A DNA stretch of 64,000 nucleotides from Roseiarcus sp963813195 (GCA_963813195.1 CAWEYC010000021.1:1-64000); one strand, 5' to 3'. Numbered from the stretch's first letter, positions 53,894 through 62,650 are shown. Program-made: numbers and translations. Notes: a model not told the origin generated them from the letters alone.

Positions 53894-54020
53894 CCGGGCC
53901 GCAGTTCCATGCCGCCACGGCAACCTGCGTTGCCGCGCCATGGCGTATTGTGCCGCCACCCTCATGGATATCATCCCGGCAGGCCGAGTAATCGGCAAAC
54001 TGCCTGGGGAGTGGACGCCC

Positions 54021-54792
54021 ATGAGCCACGCCGATTGGCGGGCCCCGGGCGCGTACGAGGACCTGCGGTCACTCGATGCGCCCGGCTTCGCCTGGGAATA
54101 TCTTCGCCGCAATGCCGACTTCCAGCGGCAGCGGAGGAAGCTCGAACGAGCCGCCCGCCAGGGCATTCTCAACCAAGCCGAGGCGGATGCGTTCACCCGG
54201 CGCTGGGGGGTGCGATTTCGAGAGCGCCACCGAGACAAGCAGCGCCGCCCAGGTTCTATGGGCGGCGCACGCTCTGCCAAGCGTGGTCGCCCTGACGGCG
54301 CTTCCGGCTGAGCTCGCCGATCCCAGCTTCCGCCTTCCGCCACGCCTTCTCGATTCCATCCCCGCGGCCGATGGGGCCGAGCACCTCGTCGAACATCGTG
54401 GCATGGTGTTTCGCGTTCATATCGACGCCATCGGCACGGAACCGCCCGCCGTCATCATACCGCTCGACCAGTTGTTCGAGATCCGTGTTGGCGCCGCCCT
54501 CCGGCTCTGGCGCGGCTTGAGCGGCCGCAACCCCGGTCCCGATCCCGGCGTGCTGTCGAAGCCGCGCCGAGACCGGCTCATCCTCGCCTTGCGCGCGCTC
54601 GACGGACGCCAAGAAGACGCGACCTACCGCGAGATCGCCGAAGCCCTGTTCGGCGCCGCTGGCGTGTCCGAGCGCGGCTGGAAAAGCCATGATCTGCGCG
54701 ACCGCACGATCCGCCTCGTCCGCTTCGGTCTCGGCATGATGCAGGGCGGCTATCGGCGTCTGCTGCTCCATCCCTATCGACGCCGATCATAG
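54021..54792 (+). CDS. fseA: FseA-like excision activator made by +1 frameshifting
   Basis: Two overlapping frames encode what is a single protein elsewhere. The first frame, from ATG 54021, gives DUF6499: HADWRAPGAYEDLRSLDAPGFAWEYLRRNADFQ and ends with RRWGVRF; without slippage it stops at 54309-54311 (96 residues). The second, one base ahead, supplies AQVLWAAHALPSVVAL and then the DUF2285 domain (AEHLVEHRGMVFRVHIDAIGTEPPAVIIPLDQLFE to DRTIRLVRFGLGMMQGGYRRLLLHP). A shift at TTT-C (54216-54219) would yield about 256 residues. In ICEMlSym(R7A), FseA is made by programmed +1 frameshifting and turns on rdfS, the excision factor; rdfS-like follows here. Confidence 0.8.
54213..54222 (+). other. 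Candidate +1 ribosomal frameshift site
   Basis: In the first frame the codons are CGA TTT CGA G. A Phe tRNA on TTT can re-pair with TTC one base on, and the next zero-frame codon is CGA, a slow Arg codon. Slippage joins RRWGVRF to ESATETSSAAQVLW with nothing lost at the junction. Confidence 0.6.
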
Positions 54793-54928
54793 GGCACGCC
54801 CGGTCGCGGGGGTGGCGATCTCGCTACCCCGCGACATCACCATCCCCCTGCGCGAACCTTCTCCGCCACCGTGATCCCCGACAGCCGCCGCCATTCGGCG
54901 GCCTTCGACAGGATCACGGAGGTTTCCC

Positions 54929-55213
54929 ATGTCCCCCAATCTCACCGGCGTGCCGCAGCGCTACCTGCGCACGCCCGAAGCCGCCCGCTTCGTCGGTCTT
55001 TCCATCCGCACACTGGAGAAGCACCGCATCTACGGCACGGGGCCGCGCTACTCGAAGCTCGGCGGCCGCGTCGTCTACCGGCTGGAAGACCTCCAGGCCT
55101 GGGTCGAACTCGGCGCCAAGGCGTCGACCTCGGACCCCGGTGTCGGGACCGTGCTGCCGGCCAAGCGCCACAGCCCCGCCATCCCGGCCCAGGCCGGCCC
55201 GGCGCGCCGCTGA
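54929..55213 (+). CDS. rdfS: AlpA-family excisionase factor, RdfS-like
   Basis: A 94-residue AlpA/MerR-like helix-turn-helix protein: QRYLRTPEAARFVGLSIRTLEKHRIYGTGPRYSKLGGRVVYRLEDLQAWVELG, with a basic tail. Proteins of this type are recombination directionality factors that bind the att site and turn integrase to excision. GGAGG at 54918-54922 is strong. It follows the FseA-like gene, its likely activator, and precedes repA/parA and traF, the same neighbourhood as rdfS in ICEMlSym(R7A). Confidence 0.85.
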   Translation: MSPNLTGVPQRYLRTPEAARFVGLSIRTLEKHRIYGTGPRYSKLGGRVVYRLEDLQAWVELGAKASTSDPGVGTVLPAKRHSPAIPAQAGPARR

Positions 55214-55225
55214 ACGGTTGCCGTC

Positions 55226-56281
55226 ATGTCCACGCGCCATCGCACCCGCGACGAACGCGAGCAGCTCGAACTCTTTCGGGCGCTCCCCGGCGACCTGGCG
55301 CCCAGAGACGCCCAGGATCTCATGGCCTATCCGTTCTTCAGCCTCGCCAAGACCCACCGCTCGACACCGATCGATTTTCGGATGAACGACATCGCCATCC
55401 GCGTCGAGGCGGTGCCCGAGCACGGCATGGCGACCATCTGGGACGCCGACGTGCTGATCTGGGCCGCGAGCCAGATCGTCGAGGCGCGCGACGCGGGGCT
55501 CCGCACCTCGCGCCTGATGGCGGCGACGCCGCGCGAGATCCTGACCTTCATCGGCCGGGGCACCAGCGCACGCGACTATCACCGCCTGAGGGCGGCGCTC
55601 GACCGGCTGCAATCGACGACGGTCGCCACCTCGCTGCGCCAGACCACCGAGCGGCGCATGCACCGCTTCTCCTGGATCAACGAATGGACCCAGCGCGCGG
55701 ATGCGCACGGCCACGCCGACGGCATCGATCTGATCGTCCCGGACTGGTTCTACCGCGCCGTTCTCGACGACGCGCTCGTGCTCACCATCGACCCCGCCTA
55801 TTTCGGGCTGACGGGCGGGCTGGAGCGCTGGCTCTACCGTCTCGTCCGCAAGCACGCCGGCCAGCAGCGTGGCGGCTGGAAATTCGATTTCCGCCACCTG
55901 CACGCCAAGTCGGCCAGTCTCTCGCCCTTCAAGCGTTTCGCCTTCGAATTGCGCGACTTGGCCCAGCGCCAGCCGCTGCCTGGCTATCGTCTCGCCGTTC
56001 AGCGAGAAACGGGCGGGCGCGAATTGCTGCTGTTCAGTCGCGCGCAGTTATCCACAGGACCCTGTGGACAAGTTGTGGAACCAGACGTGCGATCAGGAAC
56101 CGCGGGCCACGTGCCATCGGGAACCGGCCCCGCGTGCCATCAGGAACCAAAACAGCCGTTTTTCGATGACGGTTCAACAGCTTACGAGCCGCCTAACTTA
56201 GACTCTAACTTAAGAGAATCTAACTCTTCTTTTGTTGGTGAGCCGCGCAATCGGTGGAAAACCGCGAGGAGGCCGCGATGA
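55226..56281 (+). CDS. repA: Replication initiator protein A (RepA-like)
   Basis: A 351-residue plasmid-type replication initiator (RPA family): DLMAYPFFSLAKTHRSTPIDFRMNDIAIRVEAVPEHGMATIWDADVLIWAASQIVEARDAG, then ILTFIGRGTSARDYHRLRAALDRLQSTTV and the winged-helix part WLYRLVRKHAGQQRGGWKFDFRHLHAKSAS. The last 80 residues are low-complexity because the DNA there carries origin-like repeats (56048-56233). Its stop overlaps the parA ATG (ATGA). Presence in an ICE suggests a replicating circular intermediate, which is inference. Confidence 0.9.
   Translation: MSTRHRTRDEREQLELFRALPGDLAPRDAQDLMAYPFFSLAKTHRSTPIDFRMNDIAIRVEAVPEHGMATIWDADVLIWAASQIVEARDAGLRTSRLMAATPREILTFIGRGTSARDYHRLRAALDRLQSTTVATSLRQTTERRMHRFSWINEWTQRADAHGHADGIDLIVPDWFYRAVLDDALVLTIDPAYFGLTGGLERWLYRLVRKHAGQQRGGWKFDFRHLHAKSASLSPFKRFAFELRDLAQRQPLPGYRLAVQRETGGRELLLFSRAQLSTGPCGQVVEPDVRSGTAGHVPSGTGPACHQEPKQPFFDDGSTAYEPPNLDSNLRESNSSFVGEPRNRWKTARRPR
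56048..56233. other. Origin-like region: DnaA boxes, iterons and AT-rich repeats
   Basis: Inside the 3' end of repA are a consensus DnaA box TTATCCACA (56048-56056) and an inverted one TGTGGACAA (56063-56071). Three direct repeats of GTGCxATCrGGAACC follow at 56087-56101, 56111-56125 and 56134-56148 (periods 24 and 23). Then comes an AT-rich stretch with three CTAACT-type repeats (about 56192-56233). This is the order of an iteron-regulated plasmid origin: DnaA sites, iterons, then melting region. Confidence 0.7.
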
Positions 56282-56916
56282 TCGTCGCGCTCCTCAACCA
56301 GAAGGGCGGCGTCGGCAAGACGACGCTGGCGCTGCATCTGGCCGGCGCGTGGAGCCGGGAAGGAAAGCGCGTTCTCGTGGTCGATGCCGATCCCCAGGGC
56401 TCGGCGCTCGATTGGTCCGAGCAGCGCGCGAAAGAGGGATTGCCGCGCCTGTTCGGTGTCGTCGGGCTGGCCCGCGACACGCTGCATCGCGAGGCGCCGG
56501 AACTCGGCCGCGATATCGATCATCTCGTCATCGACGGCCCGCCGCGCGTCGCCGCGCTGATGCGCTCGGCCTTGCTCGCCGCCGACGTGGTGCTGATCCC
56601 GGCGCAGCCATCGCCCTTCGATGGTTGGGCGTCGTCCGAGATCCTACGGCTGCTCGACGAGGCCCGCGCGTTCCGCCCGGACCTTGTCGCCCGCTTCGTG
56701 CTCAATCGCTGCGGCGCTCGCACCGTCATCGCGCGCGAGACGGCCGCGGCGCTGGCCGACCATGAACCGCCTTTGCTCGCCGCCCGTATTGGCCAGCGCG
56801 TCGCCTTTGCCGACGCCGCGCGGTCGGGCCGGCTCGTCTCCGAGTTCCACGATGCCAGGCTGGCCGCGCGCGAGATCACAGCACTCGCCCGCGAGATCGC
56901 GAGGCTGGCGCCATGA
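56278..56916 (+). CDS. parA: ParA-family partition ATPase
   Basis: A 212-residue ParA/MinD-type ATPase without an N-terminal DNA-binding domain (type Ib size). The deviant Walker A is LLNQKGGVGKTTLALHLAGAW; Walker A' is VLVVDADPQGSALDWSEQR; Walker B is DHLVIDGPPR. It would segregate the replicating circular form of the element. It starts within the repA stop and overlaps the next gene (ATGA at 56913-56916). An ATG at 56254 is in frame but lies inside repA. Confidence 0.92.
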   Translation: MIVALLNQKGGVGKTTLALHLAGAWSREGKRVLVVDADPQGSALDWSEQRAKEGLPRLFGVVGLARDTLHREAPELGRDIDHLVIDGPPRVAALMRSALLAADVVLIPAQPSPFDGWASSEILRLLDEARAFRPDLVARFVLNRCGARTVIARETAAALADHEPPLLAARIGQRVAFADAARSGRLVSEFHDARLAAREITALAREIARLAP

Positions 56917-57164
56917 CGGCGCGATCGGCCAAACGCAGCTTCGCGGCGCGTCCCGGTGATGCCGATTCCTGGGTCCACGCGCCCGAGCCATCGATCGGCC
57001 GCCCGCCGGCCGCCGCGTTCACGGCGCGGCTGACGATCGACGTGATCCCGGCTTTGCGCGGCCGGATCAAGATCGCCGCGTTCCAGCGCGGTGTGACCGT
57101 GGCCGACATGCTTCGCGCGCTGCTCGACCGCGAGTTTCCCGACGATGGCGGCGCCGCGTCATGA
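56913..57164 (+). CDS. Small ParA partner, possible ribbon-helix-helix protein
   Basis: An 83-residue basic protein: FTARLTIDVIPALRGRIKIAAFQRGVTVADMLRALLDREF resembles a ribbon-helix-helix DNA-binding domain (beta strand TARLTID, then two helices). Type Ib ParA proteins use such small centromere-binding partners encoded just downstream, which fits the four-base overlap with parA. The N-terminal 35 residues are flexible. Assignment as the ParB-equivalent is inference. Confidence 0.75.
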   Translation: MTARSAKRSFAARPGDADSWVHAPEPSIGRPPAAAFTARLTIDVIPALRGRIKIAAFQRGVTVADMLRALLDREFPDDGGAAS

Positions 57165-57640
57165 TCGCGCCAGCGCCCGAGACCCTCACGCATGTCGAGC
57201 TGATCTGGATCGAAAAGCGGATCGAACAGTGGATCCGCTTCGGCCGCGATGTCGCCGAGCAGATCCTCGACCGCCGCCGCCGCGTCCTGAGCTTCGCGCC
57301 GGGCAGCGTCTTCGCCTTCGTCCGCTGGGCGGCGAACGACTTCGGCACGATCCTCTCACGCATCGACATTCTGCGCGCCGTCAGGCCCGGCGAGGCTTTC
57401 TCCACCGTGCCCTATGTGCGGCCCGGCGGCGAGATTTTCCTGCGCCTGTCCGGCTGGCCGAAGGTCGAGCGGGTGCTTCAGGCCATTGATGCCGTCGAGC
57501 AGATCGACATCGATCCGGCCGACACCTGTCCCGATCACTGGCGGCATGTTCACAACCGGATCGCGGCCGGCGAAACGCCGCGCGCCTACACGCTGGACCG
57601 CCATCGCGCCTGGTTGCTGCGCCGGAGGGTCGACGCATGA
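57161..57640 (+). CDS. DUF2840 protein
   Basis: A 159-residue protein matching DUF2840: LTHVELIWIEKRIEQWIRFGRDVAEQILDRRRRVLSFAPGSVFAFVRWAANDFGTILSRIDILRAVRPGEAF and a C-terminal RHVHNRIAAGETPRAYTLDRHRAWLLRRR. It is always seen between parA-like and traF genes in these elements; the function is unknown. It overlaps both neighbours by four bases, marking a single translated unit. Confidence 0.9.
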   Translation: MIAPAPETLTHVELIWIEKRIEQWIRFGRDVAEQILDRRRRVLSFAPGSVFAFVRWAANDFGTILSRIDILRAVRPGEAFSTVPYVRPGGEIFLRLSGWPKVERVLQAIDAVEQIDIDPADTCPDHWRHVHNRIAAGETPRAYTLDRHRAWLLRRRVDA

Positions 57641-58146
57641 CACGCTTCGGCTGGGTCATGACGACATATGCCGCCGCGCTTGGCACCGGGCTGGCGGCGC
57701 TGCTTCATCCCGCGCCGAGGCTGATCTGGAACGCCAGCGCTAGCGTGCCGATCGGGCTTTACGCCGTGCATCCCGCTGGCGCGCTCCACGTCAACGATCT
57801 GCTCGTCGTCACGCCGCCGGAACCGCTCGCCGCGTTTCTCGATACGCGCCGCTACCTGCCGAAGGGCGTGCCGTTGCTGAAGCACGTCCTCGCCCTTCCA
57901 GGCCAGACCGTCTGCCGGTCCGGCGGCACGATCACCGTCGATGGCGTCACGGCGGGCGAGGCGCTCGACCGCGACCGTCTGGGGCGCCCGCTGCCCGTCT
58001 GGCAGGGCTGCCGTGTCATCGCCGCCGGCGATGTCTTCCTGATGAACCGGCGCGCGGACTCTCTCGACGGCCGGTATTTCGGCCCGCTCCCCGCCACCAC
58101 CATCGTCGGCCAGGCCGATCCAATCTGGACCGAGGAGGAGCACTGA
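57637..58146 (+). CDS. traF: TraF-type conjugal transfer protease (S26 family)
   Basis: A signal-peptidase-like protein of 169 residues. One N-terminal membrane segment is followed by the S26 catalytic pair, Ser36 in SASVPIGLY and Lys82 in LLKHVLALPGQ, and by the late block GDVFLMNRRADSLDGRYFGPLP. In IncP and agrobacterial systems TraF processes and cyclises the pilin. It overlaps the DUF2840 gene by four bases; three bases separate it from the next gene. Confidence 0.92.
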   Translation: MTRFGWVMTTYAAALGTGLAALLHPAPRLIWNASASVPIGLYAVHPAGALHVNDLLVVTPPEPLAAFLDTRRYLPKGVPLLKHVLALPGQTVCRSGGTITVDGVTAGEALDRDRLGRPLPVWQGCRVIAAGDVFLMNRRADSLDGRYFGPLPATTIVGQADPIWTEEEH

Positions 58147-58148
58147 CC

Positions 58149-58982
58149 ATGCCGCAACCCTGCCTGCGACAGACCATCACGCCGCAACCGGCTCGACCCA
58201 ACCCTTCCTCCTTCCCGGTCCGATCACCCGCCGCTCGGAGCCTGCCGGCCGCTTGGCGCGCGCCTCGACCGCGCTCCATCCTTTGCGTTGGCGTTGCAGC
58301 GGTAATGCTGATTGGCGGCGGCGTTGCGCACGCCGCGTCTGTCGCCACCAAACAACAGAACGTCTCCACAGTGGTCGATCGCTTCGCCGCCATCATCGCC
58401 GAAGCCTCGCAGCGGTTCGGCGTTCCGGCGTCATGGATACGCGCCGTGATGCGGGTCGAAAGTCTTGGCGCCGTGCGGGCCCTGTCGCCCAAGGGGGCGA
58501 CGGGCCTGATGCAGATCATGCCGGAAACCTGGGCCGCTCTGCGCTCCCGCTACGCCCTTGGCGCCGATCCATACGATGCGCGCGACAACATTCTGGCGGG
58601 TGCGGCCTATCTGCGCGAGTTGCATGACCGTTACGGCGCCCCAGGCTTCCTCGCTGCCTACAACGCCGGTCCGGCGCGCTACGAAGACCACCTCGCGACG
58701 GGTCGGCCGTTGCCCGCGGAGACGCGGGCTTACGTCGCCGCCCTCGCACCGCTGATTGACGGCGAGGCGATCGACGGTGTCATGGTTGTCAGTGCTGCGG
58801 CGCCATCCTGGGCTGACGCACCGCTGTTCGCCGTGCAGGCCGAGAGCAGCACACCAAAGCCCCCACCAGCATCCACCGGGCAACCACCAACCGACAAACC
58901 CGCGACGGACAGGACGGTGCCTGCGCCGCAAACCGGCGGGCTGTTCGTGCCGATTCATGCCGTGCCGGAGCGCGCGCCGTGA
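58149..58982 (+). CDS. Lytic transglycosylase of the transfer system
   Basis: A 277-residue SLT-domain protein. A signal segment (about 44-63) precedes the lysozyme-like domain: catalytic Glu104 in MRVESLG, GATGLMQIMPETW, NILAGAAYLRELHDRYG and FLAAYNAGPARYE. It locally opens the peptidoglycan for the type IV secretion channel, the VirB1/TrbN role. The last 60 residues are a Pro/Thr-rich tail. A large two-part hairpin about 110 bases downstream probably ends the operon. Confidence 0.9.
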   Translation: MPQPCLRQTITPQPARPNPSSFPVRSPAARSLPAAWRAPRPRSILCVGVAAVMLIGGGVAHAASVATKQQNVSTVVDRFAAIIAEASQRFGVPASWIRAVMRVESLGAVRALSPKGATGLMQIMPETWAALRSRYALGADPYDARDNILAGAAYLRELHDRYGAPGFLAAYNAGPARYEDHLATGRPLPAETRAYVAALAPLIDGEAIDGVMVVSAAAPSWADAPLFAVQAESSTPKPPPASTGQPPTDKPATDRTVPAPQTGGLFVPIHAVPERAP

Positions 58983-59388
58983 CGAGAATGCGGTCGTGGG
59001 CGCTGCGGCCAATCGTCGGCCGAGTGCCAGCGGCGGCGCCTGATCGCCGCTTCGCCCGCCCGCCGATGGCGAGCTTGACGCTGCGCGCCGACCGAGGGGC
59101 TTTCGTCCCGGCGGGACGCCCCTCGGGCTCCCGGAGCAAATCCTCTCTCTCAGACGATGCAGCGTACCAGACGGGCCGACACGCGCGTCAAGGCGTCACG
59201 GTTCCCCCAAAATTCACCGGCGCAACTGCGATCGAGCGTCCTCCGACAGAGCCGTGCGCGCCGGAGAATTTCGGCTCCCCCGTGGCCCGGCTGTGCCGGC
59301 GCTGCGCGGCCTTGACCCGCTCCGACCGTCCGCTCCCGCAAGCGATGTCTTCGATCGAGGAGACGGTCAGTCGAGGAGATTCCACACC
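58983..59388. other. Gene-free stretch with a two-part cruciform
   Basis: About 400 bases without a supported gene. CCGAGGGG (59092-59099) pairs with CCCCTCGG (59119-59126), and inside it CGTCCCG (59104-59110) with CGGGACG (59112-59118). It may be a terminator for the repA-traF operon, or part of the transfer origin region. Nothing else is evident. Confidence 0.5.
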
Positions 59389-59601
59389 ATGGGCGCCTAT
59401 CAGCAGAACAGCGAACTCGCGGCCGAACTGCATTGCGCACGCCTCACCAAGGGCGAACGGCAAGCAGCCATCCGTCAGCTTCACGAACTCCAGCACGACA
59501 TCGAAATGGAAGAAGTGGCGGCAATCGACAGCGGCGACAGGGCAACGGCCGACACGCTTTATGCGGAATGGCTGCGGATCGAGAGCGCCCTGGCAGCCTA
59601 A
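59389..59601 (+). CDS. Small conserved ICE protein
   Basis: A 70-residue helical protein, MGAYQQNSELAAELHCARLTKGERQAAIRQLHELQHDIEMEEVAAIDSGDRATADTLYAEWLRIESAL, with regular charged heptads suggesting a short coiled coil. GAGGAG at 59372-59377 supports the ATG at 59389. It sits between the lytic transglycosylase and the relaxase. The function is unknown; an accessory of the relaxosome is possible. Confidence 0.62.
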   Translation: MGAYQQNSELAAELHCARLTKGERQAAIRQLHELQHDIEMEEVAAIDSGDRATADTLYAEWLRIESALAA

Positions 59602-59602
59602 A

Positions 59603-59718
59603 TTCGACACCTCGTTCGACACATCGCCGGCTCTGGCATGTCCGGAGCCGGCCGTTTCGCTTGATCGCGGTCTGGCGGGCGGCGGGACAGGTTTGGGTGT
59701 GGGACTGGGGGGCGGGGG
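59603..59718. other. Candidate oriT region: direct repeats, hairpin and G-quadruplex motif
   Basis: Upstream of the relaxase gene are direct repeats TTCGACAC (59603-59610, 59615-59622), then a perfect stem GCCGGCTC (59626-59633) with GAGCCGGC (59645-59652), then four G tracts of three to six bases (59695-59697, 59701-59703, 59707-59712, 59714-59718) with loops of one to three bases, a strong G-quadruplex pattern. A transfer origin usually lies beside its relaxase gene, but no nic site was recognised. Confidence 0.45.
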
Positions 59719-59893
59719 AACACGACCAACGGACGGCAAGATAAAAGCGCCGCCTCCGGCCGGGCGCAAGTGGTTGGTTGGGTTGGGCTTTTCGACTGTC
59801 ACGGCCATGCCACCGATAGCGGTCCACGCCAGTTCGCAAATGATTTCAACGCCAAAACCGATATCGCCCACCATTTTGAGGAGGGACCAAGCG

Positions 59894-61649
59894 ATGCCCA
59901 ATCGTGACGACGAGCTTCAGATCCGCCCCGGCCGCATCCAGCACGGCAACCGCGGAGCCAAGCGTCCGACCAGCTTCGTCGGCGAGGTGATGCGGGCCGC
60001 GAAGAAGGCCGGGCATACCGGCCGGGATTTCGGCGGGTCCAGTGGCCCTAAACGGCGATCGACTTTCGGCCGAGGCCGGGCGGCGGCGCTGTCGCTGTCA
60101 TCGCGATCGCCGCGACGGCGCGTCGTCGTCATGACCCGGATCGTGCGGCACCAGGGCAAGCGCTTCTCCGCGGCGCCGCTCGTCCGGCATGTCGCCTATC
60201 TGAAGCGCGAGGGCGTCACCCGCGACGGGCAGGACGCGCGCATGTTCGACGCCACGTCGGACAACGCCGATACCAAGGCGTTCGCGGAGCGCTGCGAGGA
60301 GGATCGGCATCATTTCCGGTTCACCATCTCGCCCGAAGACGCCACCCAGATGGCCGACCTGCATGGCTTCACCCGCGAACTGATGCAGGACGCCGAGCGC
60401 GACCTCGGCGCCAAACTGGATTGGGTCGCGGTCGATCACTGGAACACCGACAATCCGCACATCCATGTGCTGGTGCGTGGCCGGGCCGATGACGGCAAGG
60501 ACCTCGTCATCAGCCGCGACTATATCAGCCATGGCTTTCGGCAGCGGGCTGCCGAGCGGGTCACTCTGGAACTCGGCCCGCGCAGCGAGCAGGAAATCCG
60601 CACCAGCCTGGAGAAGGAGGTCGAGGCGGATCGCTGGACCAGTCTCGATCGGGCGCTACAGGACGTCTCCGACGAAGGCGGCGGCGTTGCCGATCTCCGG
60701 CCCGGAGATGCGAGCGAAGACCCGGAACTGCGCCGCCTGATGCTCGGCCGCGCCGCCAAGCTGGAACGGCTGGGCTTGGCCGAACCGGTCGGGGTGGCGC
60801 GCTGGATGCTGAAACCGGGATTGGAGCCAGCGCTGAGGGACCTCGGCATTCGCGGCGACATCATCAAGACCATGCACCGGGCGATGACCGAGGCCGGGCG
60901 CGAGCCCGACGTCGCGGGCTTCGCGCTCCATGGCGATGAGCCCGCCGATCCCGTGCTCGGCCGGCTGGTCGGACGCGGGCTCGACGACGAACTGAAAGGC
61001 ACGGCCTATGCGATCGTCGAAGGTGTCGATGGCCGCACCCATCATCTGTGCTTCTCCGATCTCGACCTGACCGGCGACGCCAAGCCCGGCGCCATCGTTG
61101 AGACGCGGGCCTATGAGGACTCGTCCGGTCGCCATCAGCTGTCGCTCGCGACACGGTCGGATTTGAGCATCCAGGCGCAGGTGACCGCGTCGGGGGCGAC
61201 TTGGCTCGACCGCCAGCTTCTCGCGAAGGAACCAGCGATCGGCGGCGGCGGCTTCGGCGCCGAGGTTCGGGGCGCGATGGATCGGCGCGCCGATCATCTG
61301 GTCGAGGAGGGGTTGGCCCAGCGTCAAGGTCAGAGAATCACCTTCGCCCGTGATCTTCTGAATACCTTGCGCCGGCGTGAACTCGACGACGCCGTCGCCA
61401 GAACTCTCAGCCGAGACCGGGCTCGCACATCGTCCTTCGGCCGAAGGCGAACACGTCGTCGGCAACTATCGGCAGCGCGTCACCCTGGCATCGGGCCGCT
61501 TCGCCATGATTGATGATGGTTTGGGATTCCAACTGGTGCCGTGGCGGCCGGCGCTGGAGCAGAAGCTCGGCCAGCATGTCTCGGGCACGCTGACGCCGGG
61601 CGGCGGCGTCGATTGGACCTTCGGGCGGAGCCGGGGGCTCGGCATCTGA
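59894..61649 (+). CDS. Relaxase (VirD2/DUF3363 type) with 3' frameshift
   Basis: The DNA-nicking relaxase. From ATG 59894 (GAGGGA upstream) the frame carries RRVVVMTRIVRHQGKRFSAAPLVRHVAYLKREGVTR and the histidine motif HWNTDNPHIHVLVRG (about 181-195), then the long DUF3363 region. Near 61402-61403 the frame leaves the family's C terminus: one extra A follows GCCAG. The rest, LSAETGLAHRPSAEGEHVVGNYRQRVTLASGRFAMIDDGLGFQLVPWRP, continues in another frame to 61649. As written the protein ends at 61513 with an unrelated basic tail (539 residues). The catalytic domain is unaffected. A sequencing error is possible. Confidence 0.85.
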
Positions 61650-61864
61650 ATAGGTGCCGAATGGCCGGGCGGGGTGGAAGGCTGGCTGTCTGGTCCTTGG
61701 CAAGCGCCATGGGATATCAGATATTGAGCGACAGCATTGGGCCGAATGTTCGGCTCCGTCCTGGCATCCCAGCCGGAAAGCGGGCTGGCAGAAAGCCATC
61801 CTGCCAAGACATTCGTAGCAACATAGATTGTGGTTCTACGACATTATTGGTTGGCGGAAATCGA

Positions 61865-62650
61865 ATGATCGAAGGGGCAATCGTGGTCGGGAGGATCGAC
61901 GTAGGGCGCGCGGAGTTGATAGCCGAGTGGCTTAGCTTGGCCTCTGACTTAAGAAGTGCTTGCCTTTCGCTCCTGCCTAAGACTCAAGTTCAAAGCGCCT
62001 GCTCGCTCGAAGAAAGCCCGGACCTATTTGCCGTCCTGCTGTTCTGCCGCACGATCACGAATTTCAAGGGGGCCATAAGCCTTTTCCAACAGGGGCTCAT
62101 CATCGAAGCCCAGACACTGCAACGTTCCTGCTTTGAAAACTCTCTCTGGCTCCGGCGATTGGCGAACGAAGGAATGGCGTTCGCGAAGGCAATTTCGGAT
62201 GACGGCCTATTCAACGAAGCCAGCTTTGCCAGTCTGGTCATGCCCTCGGTCACGGATAAGAGCACGCTGACGCACGTAAAAGGGCATATAGATTTGGGCA
62301 AAGGACGGAAGCGAATTGACGTGAGGGGCTCCTCAACACTCGACGGTGCCACTGAAGATTACGCCGAGTTTCGTCGCCTTAGTATGAGTGCCGCGCATCC
62401 ATCTTCAACTTCCCTCCTACGGCATCTCGTAAAAAATACCGAGACGGGCGACTTTGAAATTGCAGTCGAAGTGGAAGAAGATGATCAGGAGTTTGTCACG
62501 AATTTATTTTTTACCATCGCCGCGATGATGCACACGCTGAACTCCTTCGTCGAGTGCGTATCTCTTCCAGATGGAGAAAGAATTCGGAACGAGATGGCGG
62601 CGCGCATTGTCGCTTTGCAAGAAAGCAGCGGCATAGTGTTATCAGCATAA
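61865..62650 (+). CDS. DUF5677-like cargo protein
   Basis: A 261-residue helical protein: LLFCRTITNFKGAISLFQQGLIIEAQTLQRSCFENSLWLRRLANEGMAFAKAISDD resembles DUF5677-type proteins, a family of unknown function. It interrupts the usual relaxase-to-traG adjacency and looks more AT-rich than its neighbours (for example AATTTATTTTTTACC near its 3' end), which suggests later acquisition. The ATG at 61865 has only a weak ribosome site; the open frame upstream has no similarity. A defence role is plausible but unsupported. Confidence 0.68.
   Translation: MIEGAIVVGRIDVGRAELIAEWLSLASDLRSACLSLLPKTQVQSACSLEESPDLFAVLLFCRTITNFKGAISLFQQGLIIEAQTLQRSCFENSLWLRRLANEGMAFAKAISDDGLFNEASFASLVMPSVTDKSTLTHVKGHIDLGKGRKRIDVRGSSTLDGATEDYAEFRRLSMSAAHPSSTSLLRHLVKNTETGDFEIAVEVEEDDQEFVTNLFFTIAAMMHTLNSFVECVSLPDGERIRNEMAARIVALQESSGIVLSA

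Noticed and set aside
53200..55300. LuxI/LuxR quorum-sensing pair near the switch genes
   Set aside because: The R7A model has traI/traR, but no acyl-homoserine-lactone synthase or LuxR domain is present in this window.
58979..59893. N-terminal extension of the relaxase back to the lytic transglycosylase stop
   Set aside because: The frame is open but low-complexity, crosses a well-supported small gene in another frame and the G-rich stretch, and has no family similarity.
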